This document shows, one piece after another, positions 1-7,480 of a DNA stretch of 14,983 nt (the stretch's first letter is position 1; every line of letters starts with the position of its first letter). The DNA comes from CAJVXI01 sp036444215. GTDB taxonomy: Bacteria > Patescibacteriota > Minisyncoccia > UBA6257 > UBA9933. The stretch lies in contig JAZGAA010000038.1 of the NCBI GenBank assembly GCA_036444215.1, forward strand, positions 1-14,983, read 5' to 3'. Under the pieces are notes generated by a model, which worked only from the letters and a program-made list of their open reading frames with translations, was not told where the DNA came from and ran no database searches. Both the position numbers and the translations under genes were made by a program.

Positions 1-2395
1 CTATAATTTCCCAATTTTCTTTTTCCGCTAAATCAATCAAAACCTCCATTCTATCTTTAATGTCTTTGAAACGAGTTAAATAAAAAGCGACTTTAATAAG
101 ACTTTCTTTATTATGTACAATCGCAAAATAACGAAGAGCTACCTCGTAATAACCCCTTTTAAATCCATATGAAAGTGAAGTAATTTCACCGTCTATCTGC
201 TTAATTATCAACTCAGCAACTTTATCAATTTGTGCCCAATCTGTATAAATAAAAACAATATTATTAAGATCTCCTGGAAGAAAATTATCAAAACTTGGAT
301 CAAGCTCTTCAGCAATAATTAATTCTTTAACTGCTTCTTCATTGTTATCGGCTAAAAAAAACATTAATCCTAAATGATAATGAGCTCTGGCTATATTCGG
401 ACTTAAATTAAGTGCGTAACGAACTACTTCAATTGATTCATCATAGCGCTCCTGACCAGACAAAGAAAAAGCTAAATTATAATGTAATTCTTGACGTTTT
501 GGCGCTATTTCCAGGGCCTGCCTCATTAAACTTTCGGTCTTTTTATAAAGTTCTGGTTCGTTAGCTGCTTTAGGGTTTATCATTTCAACTTCCCTAATAA
601 ACAATCTTACATCATACGGTTCTTTTCTAATAATCTCTTCTTGACCCTCAATTAATAAATCTGCCAAGGACCCAAATTGAGGATTCTTAATAAGTTCTAT
701 GTGATAAAAGAATTGATTCAAATAATAAGAGTCAACGCCCTGACCGCGAATATTGTATTGAGCAAAATTATAAGGATACATTGCTTTTTCTATTTTATCT
801 TTTATTAAACTAACAAATTCTTCGTCTGTTATATTAATGGATTTACGCAATTCACTCGCTTCCTTAAAAGTTTTTGCCTGAATGTAAAGAATATAATTGT
901 ATGAATATAATGAATAACTTAAAACAATAACAACGACTGTGACTATGACAGATAAAATTATTTTTTTAAACAATTGGTTTTTTATTATTAGTTCTTGATT
1001 AATGACTGTATCCTGCTTAATTGACGCTGATATAAGAAAACCTAAAATAGCAAAAAATGGTATGTAACTGGTAAGTTGGTCAAATAGAACTAAGTTTTGG
1101 ATGAAGTAAGCTATCAGTATCGCCATTATAAATGGCGCTATGGAAATTTGCTGCTTCGCATCGTAATTAGCGCCTTCGGCGCGTAATTGATGGTAATTAG
1201 GTTGTTTTCTGAATAGTAAATAAAATATCCCTCCAAACATCAGCAAATAAGTTATTAAACCGAAAATTCCCTGCATTACTCCTAAATCAATAACTTTATT
1301 GTGGGCTCTATCAAGCCAGGTCTCTCCATAAAAAGCCATATCGGGATTATAATTTTCCTGATAAGCAAATAAATAATTCTCTGGACCCCAACCCAAAATT
1401 GGACGTTCTTTAAACGCCTGCCAGCCAATCTGCCAGTTCATAAAACGCATCTGAGTTGATTCTTTATCAATTCCAGAAATTACTTGGGCTAATCGATCAA
1501 TACCTGGAATTTTTTGCCACACAGCATTATCACGAGTAACCCAAAAAACAGAACTAAACAAAATTATCAACATTAATAAAAATAAGGAAATCTTCCGCAA
1601 AGAAATTGATTTAATATAAATAGATTGCTTTTTAAATACAAAATAAACAAGTAAAGAAAAAATACCGGCCATTAATCCTAAAATTGCGCCTCGAGTACCA
1701 GTCACAAATATCATTGCTATTGCCAAAACAATCATTATTAAAGAAAAATATTTCCAAAATATTTGTTTTGATTGACGCCAAACAATCACTGCAAACATTA
1801 TTATGAAAATCATATAAGTAGCCAAAAATGCAGGATTGCCAATATAAGAACCCGGCCGAGGCGATGGCGTTAAAGCCATAAATGGAAAATTAACTATATT
1901 TGGATACCAAAAAAATCCAATGTATTCCAGAAAACCGTAAAATATTACAATCAATCCCGTAAAAAGCGAAATTTTAAAAAACTTAGACCAATCTTTTTGC
2001 GTAAAAATCAAAACCGTCATTATCAAAAAAACAAGAAGATGCAGCATCCCAAATAAGCCCTCTGCTCTTTCTGTGTCTCCCCAAAAAGCCCTATAAGGAT
2101 TAAGCGCAAAAATAGTACTGATTATTATAGAAACAAAAAATAAAAGAATGAGGATGAATAAAGGACTCTTGAATAATTTCCAATTTCTAATTTCTAATTT
2201 CCAGTTGTTTTTATAAAAAGAATATAGTAAATAAACTAAAAATAAAATTAAAGCGATTTCTATAACGCTTCTAAAAAAAACCATTTTCCCAAAAATGAAA
2301 GGGAAGATTATTTCACGGGCAAGAACTAATGGAGTTATTGCCGTTAGCAAAAGAAAAAATTTAATTGATGTTTGTAGAAATTTCTGAAAAGACAT
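1..2395 (-). CDS. O-antigen ligase / O-oligosaccharyltransferase-like membrane protein with TPR tail (3' end outside window)
   Basis: The minus strand is open from the ATG at 2395 to the window edge, giving 798 residues with no stop. The N-terminal ~500 residues are a polytopic membrane region (I see roughly a dozen hydrophobic segments, the last near 476-495). They carry the usual marks of the Wzy_C/WaaL family: an RPGSYIGNPAFLA segment at 180-192, GTRGA at 233-237 with Arg235, and a large loop with RPILGWGPEN at 331-340 and an RAHNK...GxxGL stretch with His365. The part after about 500 is soluble, with TPR-like helices near 615-705. The family transfers lipid-linked glycans onto lipid A-core or, in the PglL/PilO branch, onto proteins. 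An outer-membrane target is unlikely in this lineage, so surface-protein glycosylation is my inference, supported by the adjacent surface-protein gene. The start is firm: an in-frame stop lies at 2417-2419 with no other start between. Two repeat-like DNA segments sit in frame at residues 64-74 and 403-411. Confidence 0.85.
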   Translation of the reverse strand, partial: MSFQKFLQTSIKFFLLLTAITPLVLAREIIFPFIFGKMVFFRSVIEIALILFLVYLLYSFYKNNWKLEIRNWKLFKSPLFILILLFFVSIIISTIFALNPYRAFWGDTERAEGLFGMLHLLVFLIMTVLIFTQKDWSKFFKISLFTGLIVIFYGFLEYIGFFWYPNIVNFPFMALTPSPRPGSYIGNPAFLATYMIFIIMFAVIVWRQSKQIFWKYFSLIMIVLAIAMIFVTGTRGAILGLMAGIFSLLVYFVFKKQSIYIKSISLRKISLFLLMLIILFSSVFWVTRDNAVWQKIPGIDRLAQVISGIDKESTQMRFMNWQIGWQAFKERPILGWGPENYLFAYQENYNPDMAFYGETWLDRAHNKVIDLGVMQGIFGLITYLLMFGGIFYLLFRKQPNYHQLRAEGANYDAKQQISIAPFIMAILIAYFIQNLVLFDQLTSYIPFFAILGFLISASIKQDTVINQELIIKNQLFKKIILSVIVTVVVIVLSYSLYSYNYILYIQAKTFKEASELRKSINITDEEFVSLIKDKIEKAMYPYNFAQYNIRGQGVDSYYLNQFFYHIELIKNPQFGSLADLLIEGQEEIIRKEPYDVRLFIREVEMINPKAANEPELYKKTESLMRQALEIAPKRQELHYNLAFSLSGQERYDESIEVVRYALNLSPNIARAHYHLGLMFFLADNNEEAVKELIIAEELDPSFDNFLPGDLNNIVFIYTDWAQIDKVAELIIKQIDGEITSLSYGFKRGYYEVALRYFAIVHNKESLIKVAFYLTRFKDIKDRMEVLIDLAEKENWEII
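1163..1199. repeat. Palindromic element inside the ligase coding sequence
   Basis: GCGCC (1170-1174) and GGCGC (1178-1182) enclose the loop TTC. Outside a one-base bulge the stem continues with AATTA (1165-1169) and TAATT (1184-1188). GTAATTA words at 1163-1169 and 1193-1199 flank it as direct repeats. It is in frame and encodes about residues 403-411 (QLRAEGANY region) in a hydrophilic loop between two membrane helices. Confidence 0.6.
2175..2206. repeat. In-frame AT-rich tandem repeat inside the ligase coding sequence
   Basis: AATTTC-type words repeat about four times, encoding NWKLEIRNWKL (residues 64-74) in a loop after an early membrane helix. The same AAATTAGAAATT style of repeat is otherwise seen in gene gaps such as 7367-7480. 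Confidence 0.5.
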
Positions 2396-2405
2396 ATGTT
2401 TTATA

Positions 2406-2434
2406 AGTTTAATAATTTAGGAGATTAAAATCAA
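2406..2434 (-). promoter_or_regulatory. Candidate promoter of the ligase gene
   Basis: On the minus strand TTGATT (2434-2429) and TAAACT (2411-2406) are spaced by 17 bases. Each matches the sigma70 consensus at four of six positions. The predicted start lies only about five bases before the ATG at 2395, so the mRNA would be almost leaderless. It lies directly behind the terminator of the surface-protein gene, where a new promoter would be expected. Confidence 0.35.
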
Positions 2435-2439
2435 CAGTG

Positions 2440-2473
2440 AAACCAAAAACCGCCCGAAGGCGGTTTCTGGTTT
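2440..2473 (-). terminator. Intrinsic terminator behind the surface-protein gene
   Basis: A 15-bp stem with one mismatch pairs 2440-2454 with 2459-2473. On the minus strand the loop is TTCG closed by C-G, a very stable tetraloop, and the GC-rich part of the stem (CCGCC/GGCGG) is followed by TTTTTGG. It lies about 20 bases past the TAA of the surface-protein gene and separates it from the downstream ligase gene. Confidence 0.8.
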
Positions 2474-2492
2474 GTAAACCCTCAAGGATGGT

Positions 2493-5400
2493 TTAGTTTT
2501 GAATCGTTACTGAATTTGATGGCAATGTCTTTACATAGACGCTGTTTGCCCAGTCAGAAGATGTATGTGAATGAGTGACTGCTGAATTATCAGACCAAAT
2601 GAATGACGGCTGACCATCTTCTGTTGAAGTTTCAACAGTATTATAGGCGGTTGCCGTAAGCAACGAAGATTCTTCCTTATTCAACTTAAGTACAATGTAA
2701 GCGGCACCTACAGTTGAACTAAGATTACTGAATGTCAATGTGATCTCATACTCTCTGTCAGTGCTAGCAGCAATTACTTCATCAGAAGCCAAGGTTAAAG
2801 ATACATAACCTGCATTTCCTCCAGTAATTGTTGCCTGACCAGTGCTGCCGACTGCGCTGCCGCTGTAAGCAGTACCGATGTTAAGATTTGAACCTGTTGA
2901 AAGATTCTTAATCTTTACAGTTCCAGTAGTGCCTGGTGCAGAATCAACTGCAGTCATAGTAGCGCCAGTCATCTGAACGTACAGCTGAATCTTGCCCCAG
3001 GAAACATCATCTCCTGAGTCAGCTGCTATATCAAACCTCAAAACTGCCACTTCGCCAGCTGACAATTTGGAGCTGGAGCTTGGTTTACCAGTGTTGTCGT
3101 AGCCAGCCAAACTCAAAGTTGGTTTGGTCTTGTAAACAACTTTCTGATTTCCAGTAGCTGCAGTAAGAGAATTCAACTTATTTGAAGCACCTTGAGCTTC
3201 AAAAGTTGTGCCTGAAGTACCCATTACGCTTACGTAAATTGACTGACCTGAGTCAGCACCATTAGCAATTGTATTAAGGATACCTTTTACAACCATAACC
3301 TTATCATCGTCTTTAGGAATGGTCCATCCAAGATCCTCAATAGTAACAATACCAGAGCTAACTCCTGCACCAGTTATTGTATAACCGGCTGCATCGCCAA
3401 TAACAGTAGTACCATTTGACTCATAAAGCTTAATGGTTAATACATCATCTGAAACAGCTGATGAAGTTGCAGTAGCGCTGTCGGTTGGAACAACCAAGAG
3501 TCGCATCTTGTTAATGGTCATTGCTTCATTAGCAGAAGTCCATTTGAACTTAGCTAAGGTTGTTTCATTTCCAGCAATAACAATTCCTGCTTCTGAATCA
3601 GTGTCATCTGAAGCTTTAGCAACAGTGACAGTGCCAGCAGTAGTAACAGTAATTGTCACTGTTCCACTTGAGTTAGGAATTGTACCACCAACAGTTGCGG
3701 TATTACCATCGCTGTCATAAGCAGTAATATCATCAGTACCAATTGATGCCATGTCTATGTAATAAACATCTGCGTCAGTGGCGTCTGAAGCAACATTAGC
3801 AATAACAGTCAATATCTTGGTTTGTCCTTTAGCAACTGTGTAATCAAGATTAGAGAAGGTAGCAGTAAGAGCAGAACTATCTAATGATTTCAATTCAGAA
3901 ACCAATGTAGCTCCATCATAAAGACCCAAGCTCTGAATCTCGCCTGAAGTTAAAGTGCCTGTTGTTGCGGTAGCTGTGACTCTTAAAGTAGTGATTTTAA
4001 TATCATCAGCTGAAGCTCTCAAGCTAATACCAGTAAATGACACGTTCTGAGTTCCCCTAACAATTGTTTTTGAGCTAGGAGTACCAGCCAATGTAACGGT
4101 TAATGTTGGAGCCTGAACAGTCTGAACGTTACCTGTAATTCCATTTGGAACTATAGAAGTGATAGCAACATAAGTATTGTTATCTAAGTTCTTGACGTCA
4201 TTGGCCACAAAAGCCGCCAAATCAATCCTCAATGTATCACTGGCATCATTGTCAGCATCAACATCAACGGTTGCCTTAAAGGTTTTAGTTTCACCTGCGC
4301 TGATATTAATAGTATCTGTAAATACAACACTGGTTGAAGTAGTGGTTGTAATATCAGTCGCGCTAGTAATAACGGCGCTAGTACCGGTATCCCAAATCTT
4401 AAAATCAGGGAAACCTTCACCAGAAATTATGTTGCTAGTTGAAGCAGTAAACCTTAAATTACGGATTTCAATATTGTTCTGTGAAGCAATAGTGAAGTTA
4501 AGCACTTCAATATCTTGAGCGCGTTTTGAAATATCGCCTGCAAGAGGACCATTTAAGGTAATGGTCAACTGACCACCCTGAACAGTCAAAGTGTCAGTTT
4601 CGGTAGTTGTGTCAATGCTAGAGATTGTTGGTGTTACTGCATACCCATAAGTTTTACCTATAGCGCTAACGTCTGAAGCGCTATCAATGTAAAGAATAAT
4701 GGTGTCGTTAGAACGTGTTGCTCCGGCAATATCACCGCGAATCTCAAAGGTTCTTTCCTGACCCTTCTCCAATAAGTATGGAGTGTCAAATACAAATGTA
4801 ATCAAATCCTTAGCGCCAATTGCTGAAGCAGTAGCAAGAGTTTCACCCGCTCTCTTCAAAACAAAATTGGTAAGATTTGAATTACTAATTGTACCACCTT
4901 CAGTCAAAGAAATTTTAATTATTTCAATATCTTCTGCGGTTGAACCGGCTGTTAATTTCAAGTTCAACAAAAGCGCGTTACTCTGACCAACTTTAGGGTT
5001 GGTTGGAGCTGCACCATCGTCAGCAGTAATTGTTCCTACTGATTGTCCACCAATAGTCATTGGATTACCAGTGAGTGAACCTGATGGGGTTGGATCACCA
5101 GTAGCTGAAATTAAGGTGAAGTAGTGGATATTTCCAGCTGTAGCGCCAGAACCAGTATCAATATCAGCTACCAAGCTCAAAGTTTTAGTTCCTGAAACCT
5201 CTAAACTAAGGTTATTGAATGAAACTTCGTGAGTGGTTGAATTAATACTTCGTCCACTGGTCAAACGAGTGTCTCCTTCATAAAGATAGAAACCGCTTGA
5301 ACCAAAGTCACCAGTAGCACCAATTCCCATTCTCTTAAATGTAAGAGAGTTTAAAGTACCGCTACCGGAAACATTAAATTTAACAAATTCGACACCTGTT

Positions 5401-5981
5401 GCTCCTTTTGCAACTGTAGTGCTTCCTGGATTGCCAGCTGATAAGGCGAGAGAAAATCCGCTAGGAACTTCCTCTTCTTCTTCCTCCTCTTCTTCTTCGC
5501 CTACTACGGCTGCCAATGAATTAATATAACTCATTGTTGAAGGACCGAAGTATCCGGTTCCCGCAGAAAGACCAAGTGGAGTTAAAATTTGAGCTGCATG
5601 CAAATCTTGGTATACAGCTGTAGCTGCTTTGGTCAAAGAACCAAAGTATTCGGTTTCATTACCAAGTGAACCAGCATCGCTGGCAGCTACTGGGGCTCCG
5701 TTGGCATTCAAGAATTGTTGAAGCGCCAAAACATCAGCACCTGTATCACCCAGTGTGAGGCTGCGGGTAAAGGTTACTGATGGAGCAGCTCCTCCTTGAA
5801 GAGTAGCTAATTGAGTATTCAAGCTGGTAATCTGTTCCAATAAAGCTTGGATTTGAACTTGAAGTTCTTCAACTGTAACAGCTTGAGCAGCCATCGGCAT
5901 AAGCATTCCTGCGCCTGAAAGCCAGACAGCAGTAGTAACTGATAAACCAATAGCTGAAAATTTATTTATTGTTTTATTCAT
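2493..5981 (-). CDS. Large exported S-layer-like surface protein with peptidoglycan-binding-like N-terminus and repeated beta-sandwich domains
   Basis: This is a 1162-residue exported protein. Residues 1-34 are a signal peptide (charged MNKTINK, hydrophobic core, A-A-Q-A end). Residues 37-62 form a short coiled coil. Residues 75-156 resemble the peptidoglycan_binding_1 fold, with LxxGdxGxdVxxLQxfL near 75-91 and FGxxT motifs at 113-117 and 145-149. Ten consecutive glutamates (162-171) then act as a linker. The rest is Thr/Ser/Ala/Gly-rich and built of about six diverged units of 150-200 residues, starting near 176, 316, 470, 627, 787 and 954. Each opens with a strand like TLTVTLAG followed by a (V/I)xxG...V.F..F pattern. 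Almost no cysteine is present. I infer a cell-wall-bound surface-layer or stalk-like protein. The composition is richer in GC than the neighbours, which fits the amino-acid bias and may also mean high expression. The C-terminus (PSFIWSDNS...SDWANSVYVKTLPS) resembles, from memory, the ends of other Parcubacteria surface proteins. Confidence 0.85.
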   Translation of the reverse strand: MNKTINKFSAIGLSVTTAVWLSGAGMLMPMAAQAVTVEELQVQIQALLEQITSLNTQLATLQGGAAPSVTFTRSLTLGDTGADVLALQQFLNANGAPVAASDAGSLGNETEYFGSLTKAATAVYQDLHAAQILTPLGLSAGTGYFGPSTMSYINSLAAVVGEEEEEEEEEEVPSGFSLALSAGNPGSTTVAKGATGVEFVKFNVSGSGTLNSLTFKRMGIGATGDFGSSGFYLYEGDTRLTSGRSINSTTHEVSFNNLSLEVSGTKTLSLVADIDTGSGATAGNIHYFTLISATGDPTPSGSLTGNPMTIGGQSVGTITADDGAAPTNPKVGQSNALLLNLKLTAGSTAEDIEIIKISLTEGGTISNSNLTNFVLKRAGETLATASAIGAKDLITFVFDTPYLLEKGQERTFEIRGDIAGATRSNDTIILYIDSASDVSAIGKTYGYAVTPTISSIDTTTETDTLTVQGGQLTITLNGPLAGDISKRAQDIEVLNFTIASQNNIEIRNLRFTASTSNIISGEGFPDFKIWDTGTSAVITSATDITTTTSTSVVFTDTINISAGETKTFKATVDVDADNDASDTLRIDLAAFVANDVKNLDNNTYVAITSIVPNGITGNVQTVQAPTLTVTLAGTPSSKTIVRGTQNVSFTGISLRASADDIKITTLRVTATATTGTLTSGEIQSLGLYDGATLVSELKSLDSSALTATFSNLDYTVAKGQTKILTVIANVASDATDADVYYIDMASIGTDDITAYDSDGNTATVGGTIPNSSGTVTITVTTAGTVTVAKASDDTDSEAGIVIAGNETTLAKFKWTSANEAMTINKMRLLVVPTDSATATSSAVSDDVLTIKLYESNGTTVIGDAAGYTITGAGVSSGIVTIEDLGWTIPKDDDKVMVVKGILNTIANGADSGQSIYVSVMGTSGTTFEAQGASNKLNSLTAATGNQKVVYKTKPTLSLAGYDNTGKPSSSSKLSAGEVAVLRFDIAADSGDDVSWGKIQLYVQMTGATMTAVDSAPGTTGTVKIKNLSTGSNLNIGTAYSGSAVGSTGQATITGGNAGYVSLTLASDEVIAASTDREYEITLTFSNLSSTVGAAYIVLKLNKEESSLLTATAYNTVETSTEDGQPSFIWSDNSAVTHSHTSSDWANSVYVKTLPSNSVTIQN
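5469..5498. repeat. GAA/GAG trinucleotide run encoding ten glutamates
   Basis: Ten consecutive GAA or GAG codons (minus strand) encode Glu162-Glu171 of the surface protein, between its wall-binding-like region and the first beta-sandwich unit. The mixed codons suggest a selected linker more than a pure slippage tract. Confidence 0.8.
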
Positions 5982-5989
5982 CGTTTATT

Positions 5990-6065
5990 TCGCTCGAATT
6001 TTCCACGAATGAAATCGAATTTTTAACGAATATTCGTTTATTATTCGTTTTAATTCGTTTATTCA
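5990..6065. repeat. ATTCGT-rich 5' leader segment with a 14-bp perfect palindrome
   Basis: The stretch just before the surface-protein start is made of repeated ATTCGT/ACGAAT units in both orientations. It includes the perfect palindrome AACGAATATTCGTT at 6025-6038. The same hexamer recurs in the palindromic repeats at 6223-6328, 8761-8832 and 12331-12384. Its role is unknown: repeat debris or a binding site are both possible. Confidence 0.55.
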
Positions 6066-6191
6066 TTCAAGCAATTTATGTTCGACTTTAATCTAATTTT
6101 TCGGAAAGTTATCTCTATCAATTATCGACCCGTCGTCATACTTGTGAGGTAGATGACGAATTTAATTAAAGAAATAACTGTGGTATCTAAT

Positions 6192-6215
6192 AAAAAAACT
6201 CGCTTTTGGAGCGAG
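6192..6215 (-). terminator. Intrinsic terminator upstream of the surface-protein gene
   Basis: On the minus strand CTCGCT-CCAAA-AGCGAG forms a 6-bp stem with a 5-base loop, followed at once by seven T residues. It lies about 200 bases downstream of the promoter at 6403-6430 and about 210 bases before the surface-protein ATG. It would therefore end a small transcript, or serve as an attenuator in the leader of the surface-protein mRNA. Transcripts from the aldolase gene would also end here. Confidence 0.75.
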
Positions 6216-6222
6216 GCGTCAA

Positions 6223-6328
6223 TCACTAATAGACACGAATTAAAAACAAACTATCACTAATCACGAATAAACACAAGTAAATTAGTGATTCGTGAAAATT
6301 CGTATTAAAATTCGTGGAAAATTAGTGC
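6223..6328. repeat. Long imperfect palindrome, ATTAGTG/ATTCGTG family, copy 1
   Basis: The inner arms ATCACTAAT (6253-6261) and ATTAGTGAT (6281-6289) pair perfectly. The outer arms CACTAAT...CACGAATT and AATTCGTG...ATTAGTG pair imperfectly. The copy at 8761-8832 has the same inner core and the same CACGAAT flank, so this is a dispersed intergenic repeat rather than a single-gene element. Confidence 0.65.
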
Positions 6329-6348
6329 GCTGATTTAGCCTCACTCAG

Positions 6349-6379
6349 CCCCGTTAGATTATGAAATTATCTAATGGGG
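6349..6379. repeat. 11-bp-arm inverted repeat (CCCCGTTAGAT / ATCTAATGGGG)
   Basis: The arms 6349-6359 and 6369-6379 enclose a 9-base loop. As plus-strand RNA every position pairs, using one G-U. As minus-strand RNA that pair becomes an A-C mismatch. No T run follows on either side, so it is not a typical terminator. It lies about 17 bases after the predicted minus-strand transcription start and would be the first structure of that RNA. Confidence 0.6.
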
Positions 6380-6402
6380 TCTAAATCTTGCTTTAATTAT
6401 AA

Positions 6403-6430
6403 ATTATATCCAAAATTTTTCAAATGCCAA
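6403..6430 (-). promoter_or_regulatory. Sigma70-like promoter reading toward the surface-protein gene
   Basis: On the minus strand TTGGCA (6430-6425) and a perfect TATAAT (6408-6403) are spaced by 16 bases. The predicted start near 6397 would give a leader of about 415 nt for the surface-protein gene, interrupted by the terminator at 6192-6215. Confidence 0.65.
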
Positions 6431-6452
6431 CTGTGGATAAATGGTATATTAT

Positions 6453-6485
6453 AAAAGATAACGACTGTCTAAGCTTTCTGTTATC
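6453..6485 (-). terminator. Weak candidate terminator just behind the aldolase gene
   Basis: On the minus strand GATAAC and GTTATC form a 6-bp stem around a 17-base loop, followed by TTTTAT. It starts seven bases past the aldolase stop. The low GC content and large loop make it a weak call. Confidence 0.35.
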
Positions 6486-6491
6486 ATCTTT

Positions 6492-7361
6492 TCATTGTAG
6501 TTTGCTGAATAACCTCAATCTTTTCTCTACTACCTTCTTAATCTCTTCAACAGCAGAAGGTAAAATCTTATAAGGCGTGATTTCTTCCGGATTATTTTTT
6601 AGCGCTGTTTCTATTCCTTGACGCCAAGCCAAGCGGAGTTCGGTATTAATGTGAATAATGGAAATTCCAACATCAATAGCCGCTAAAAATTCTTTATCGC
6701 GAATTCCCGAGCCGCCATGTAAAACTAATGGCACGCCAGCCGCTTCTTTAATTTCCTTTATTCTTTGAATATTAAGAGTTGGCTGAGAGGCGTTTTTCAG
6801 TATGCCGTGCAAATTACCTACGGCCGGCGCTAATAAATCAATGCCGGTCTCTTTTACAAATTGAGAAGTTTGTTCCGGCTTTGTTAAATCCTTTTCATTG
6901 ATTGAAGTATCTTTAGGAATTTCTGTTAAAATCTTAGAACTGCCGCCCAAATAACCTAATTCGCCTTCAACTAAAATATCAGGATTAACGCTCTTTACAT
7001 AATCAACAACTTCTTTTGTTTTTTTAATATTCTCTTCAAAAGGTAACTTGCCTCCGTCAAATAAAACCGCATCAAAATCGGTCTCAACAGCTTGTTTTAT
7101 TTTTTCTAATGAATGAGTATGGTCAGAATTCAAGAAAATCGGGAACTGGTATTCTTCTCGCAAGCTCTTAACTAAAGCAGCAACTTGCCGCATCCCAACA
7201 AAACCGCTCTCCCCTTCAGAAACGCCAATAATAACAGGCAAATTCAATTCCTGCGCTGCTTCAAAAATAGCTTTTAAACCAGTCAGGTCAGAGATGTTGA
7301 AGTGGCCAATGGCTACCTTATTGTCTTCTGCTTTTTGAATTATTTGTTTTAACCTGTTCAT
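6492..7361 (-). CDS. fba: Class II ketose-bisphosphate (probably fructose-1,6-bisphosphate) aldolase
   Basis: This 289-residue cytosolic TIM-barrel enzyme has the usual length for zinc-dependent class II aldolases, which cleave fructose- or tagatose-1,6-bisphosphate to glyceraldehyde-3-phosphate and dihydroxyacetone phosphate. Visible landmarks are NSDHTHS with Asp80 (catalytic) and His81 (zinc), FDGGKLPFEENI at 101-112, EGELG at 132-136, His185 in NLHG, LHGGSG at 214-219 with His215 (zinc and phosphate binding), and HINTELR at 237-243. Family knowledge assigns these roles; the residues are all present. Sequence alone does not separate the fructose from the tagatose enzyme. The start MNRLKQII is the natural family start, and the upstream bases carry no Shine-Dalgarno. 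It is the last gene of a run with an unrecognised gene and a PfkB kinase, consistent with sugar-phosphate breakdown. Confidence 0.88.
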   Translation of the reverse strand: MNRLKQIIQKAEDNKVAIGHFNISDLTGLKAIFEAAQELNLPVIIGVSEGESGFVGMRQVAALVKSLREEYQFPIFLNSDHTHSLEKIKQAVETDFDAVLFDGGKLPFEENIKKTKEVVDYVKSVNPDILVEGELGYLGGSSKILTEIPKDTSINEKDLTKPEQTSQFVKETGIDLLAPAVGNLHGILKNASQPTLNIQRIKEIKEAAGVPLVLHGGSGIRDKEFLAAIDVGISIIHINTELRLAWRQGIETALKNNPEEITPYKILPSAVEEIKKVVEKRLRLFSKLQ

Positions 7362-7366
7362 TATAA

Positions 7367-7480
7367 AATTTTAAATTTAGAATTTTTAATTTTGAATGAA
7401 TTTCTAATGGTTTAATTTTAGAATTTAAAACATTAAGAAATTCAAAATTAATTCGAAATTAAGAATTAAAAATTAAAAAC
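7367..7480. repeat. AT-rich intergenic inverted repeat between unknown gene and aldolase
   Basis: This gap consists almost wholly of AATTT/AAATT words. It holds a perfect 12-bp inverted repeat, TTAATTTTGAAT (7386-7397) and ATTCAAAATTAA (7440-7451), separated by 42 bases. No GC-rich stem or consensus promoter is seen, so the flanking genes may still be co-transcribed. Confidence 0.5.

Larger units (their letters stand above)
6193..6397 (-). ncRNA. Possible ~205-nt RNA: small RNA or attenuated leader of the surface-protein mRNA
   Basis: The segment is bounded by a consensus-like promoter and an intrinsic terminator on the same strand, with no ORF of note inside. The predicted RNA opens with a hairpin from the palindrome at 6349-6379. 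A GCTGA...TCAGC pair follows, then the CACGAAT/ATTAGTG palindrome, and it ends in the terminator stem. I recognise no known RNA family. The bounds come only from promoter and terminator calls. Confidence 0.4.

Noticed and set aside
3433..4986. Open frames on the plus strand (3433-3720, 4177-4518, 4783-4986) and a second minus frame (4229-4420)
   Set aside because: All lie inside the 3.5-kb surface-protein gene, are low-complexity Val/Ser/Ala/Leu translations of its repeats, and lack start context.
2493..5981. Considered horizontal transfer of the surface-protein gene because of its higher GC
   Set aside because: The Thr/Ala/Gly/Ser-rich composition alone can explain the shift, and there are no mobile-element borders.
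6223..6328. Considered a CRISPR-like array because of repeated ATTCGTG/ATTAGTG words
   Set aside because: The words are short, lie in both orientations at irregular spacing and have no unique spacers of constant size; no cas genes are present.
5982..6491. Looked for a tRNA or a known riboswitch in the 510-base gap
   Set aside because: No cloverleaf-compatible set of arms with a CCA/T-loop GTTCRA motif was found, and no known riboswitch consensus was recognised.
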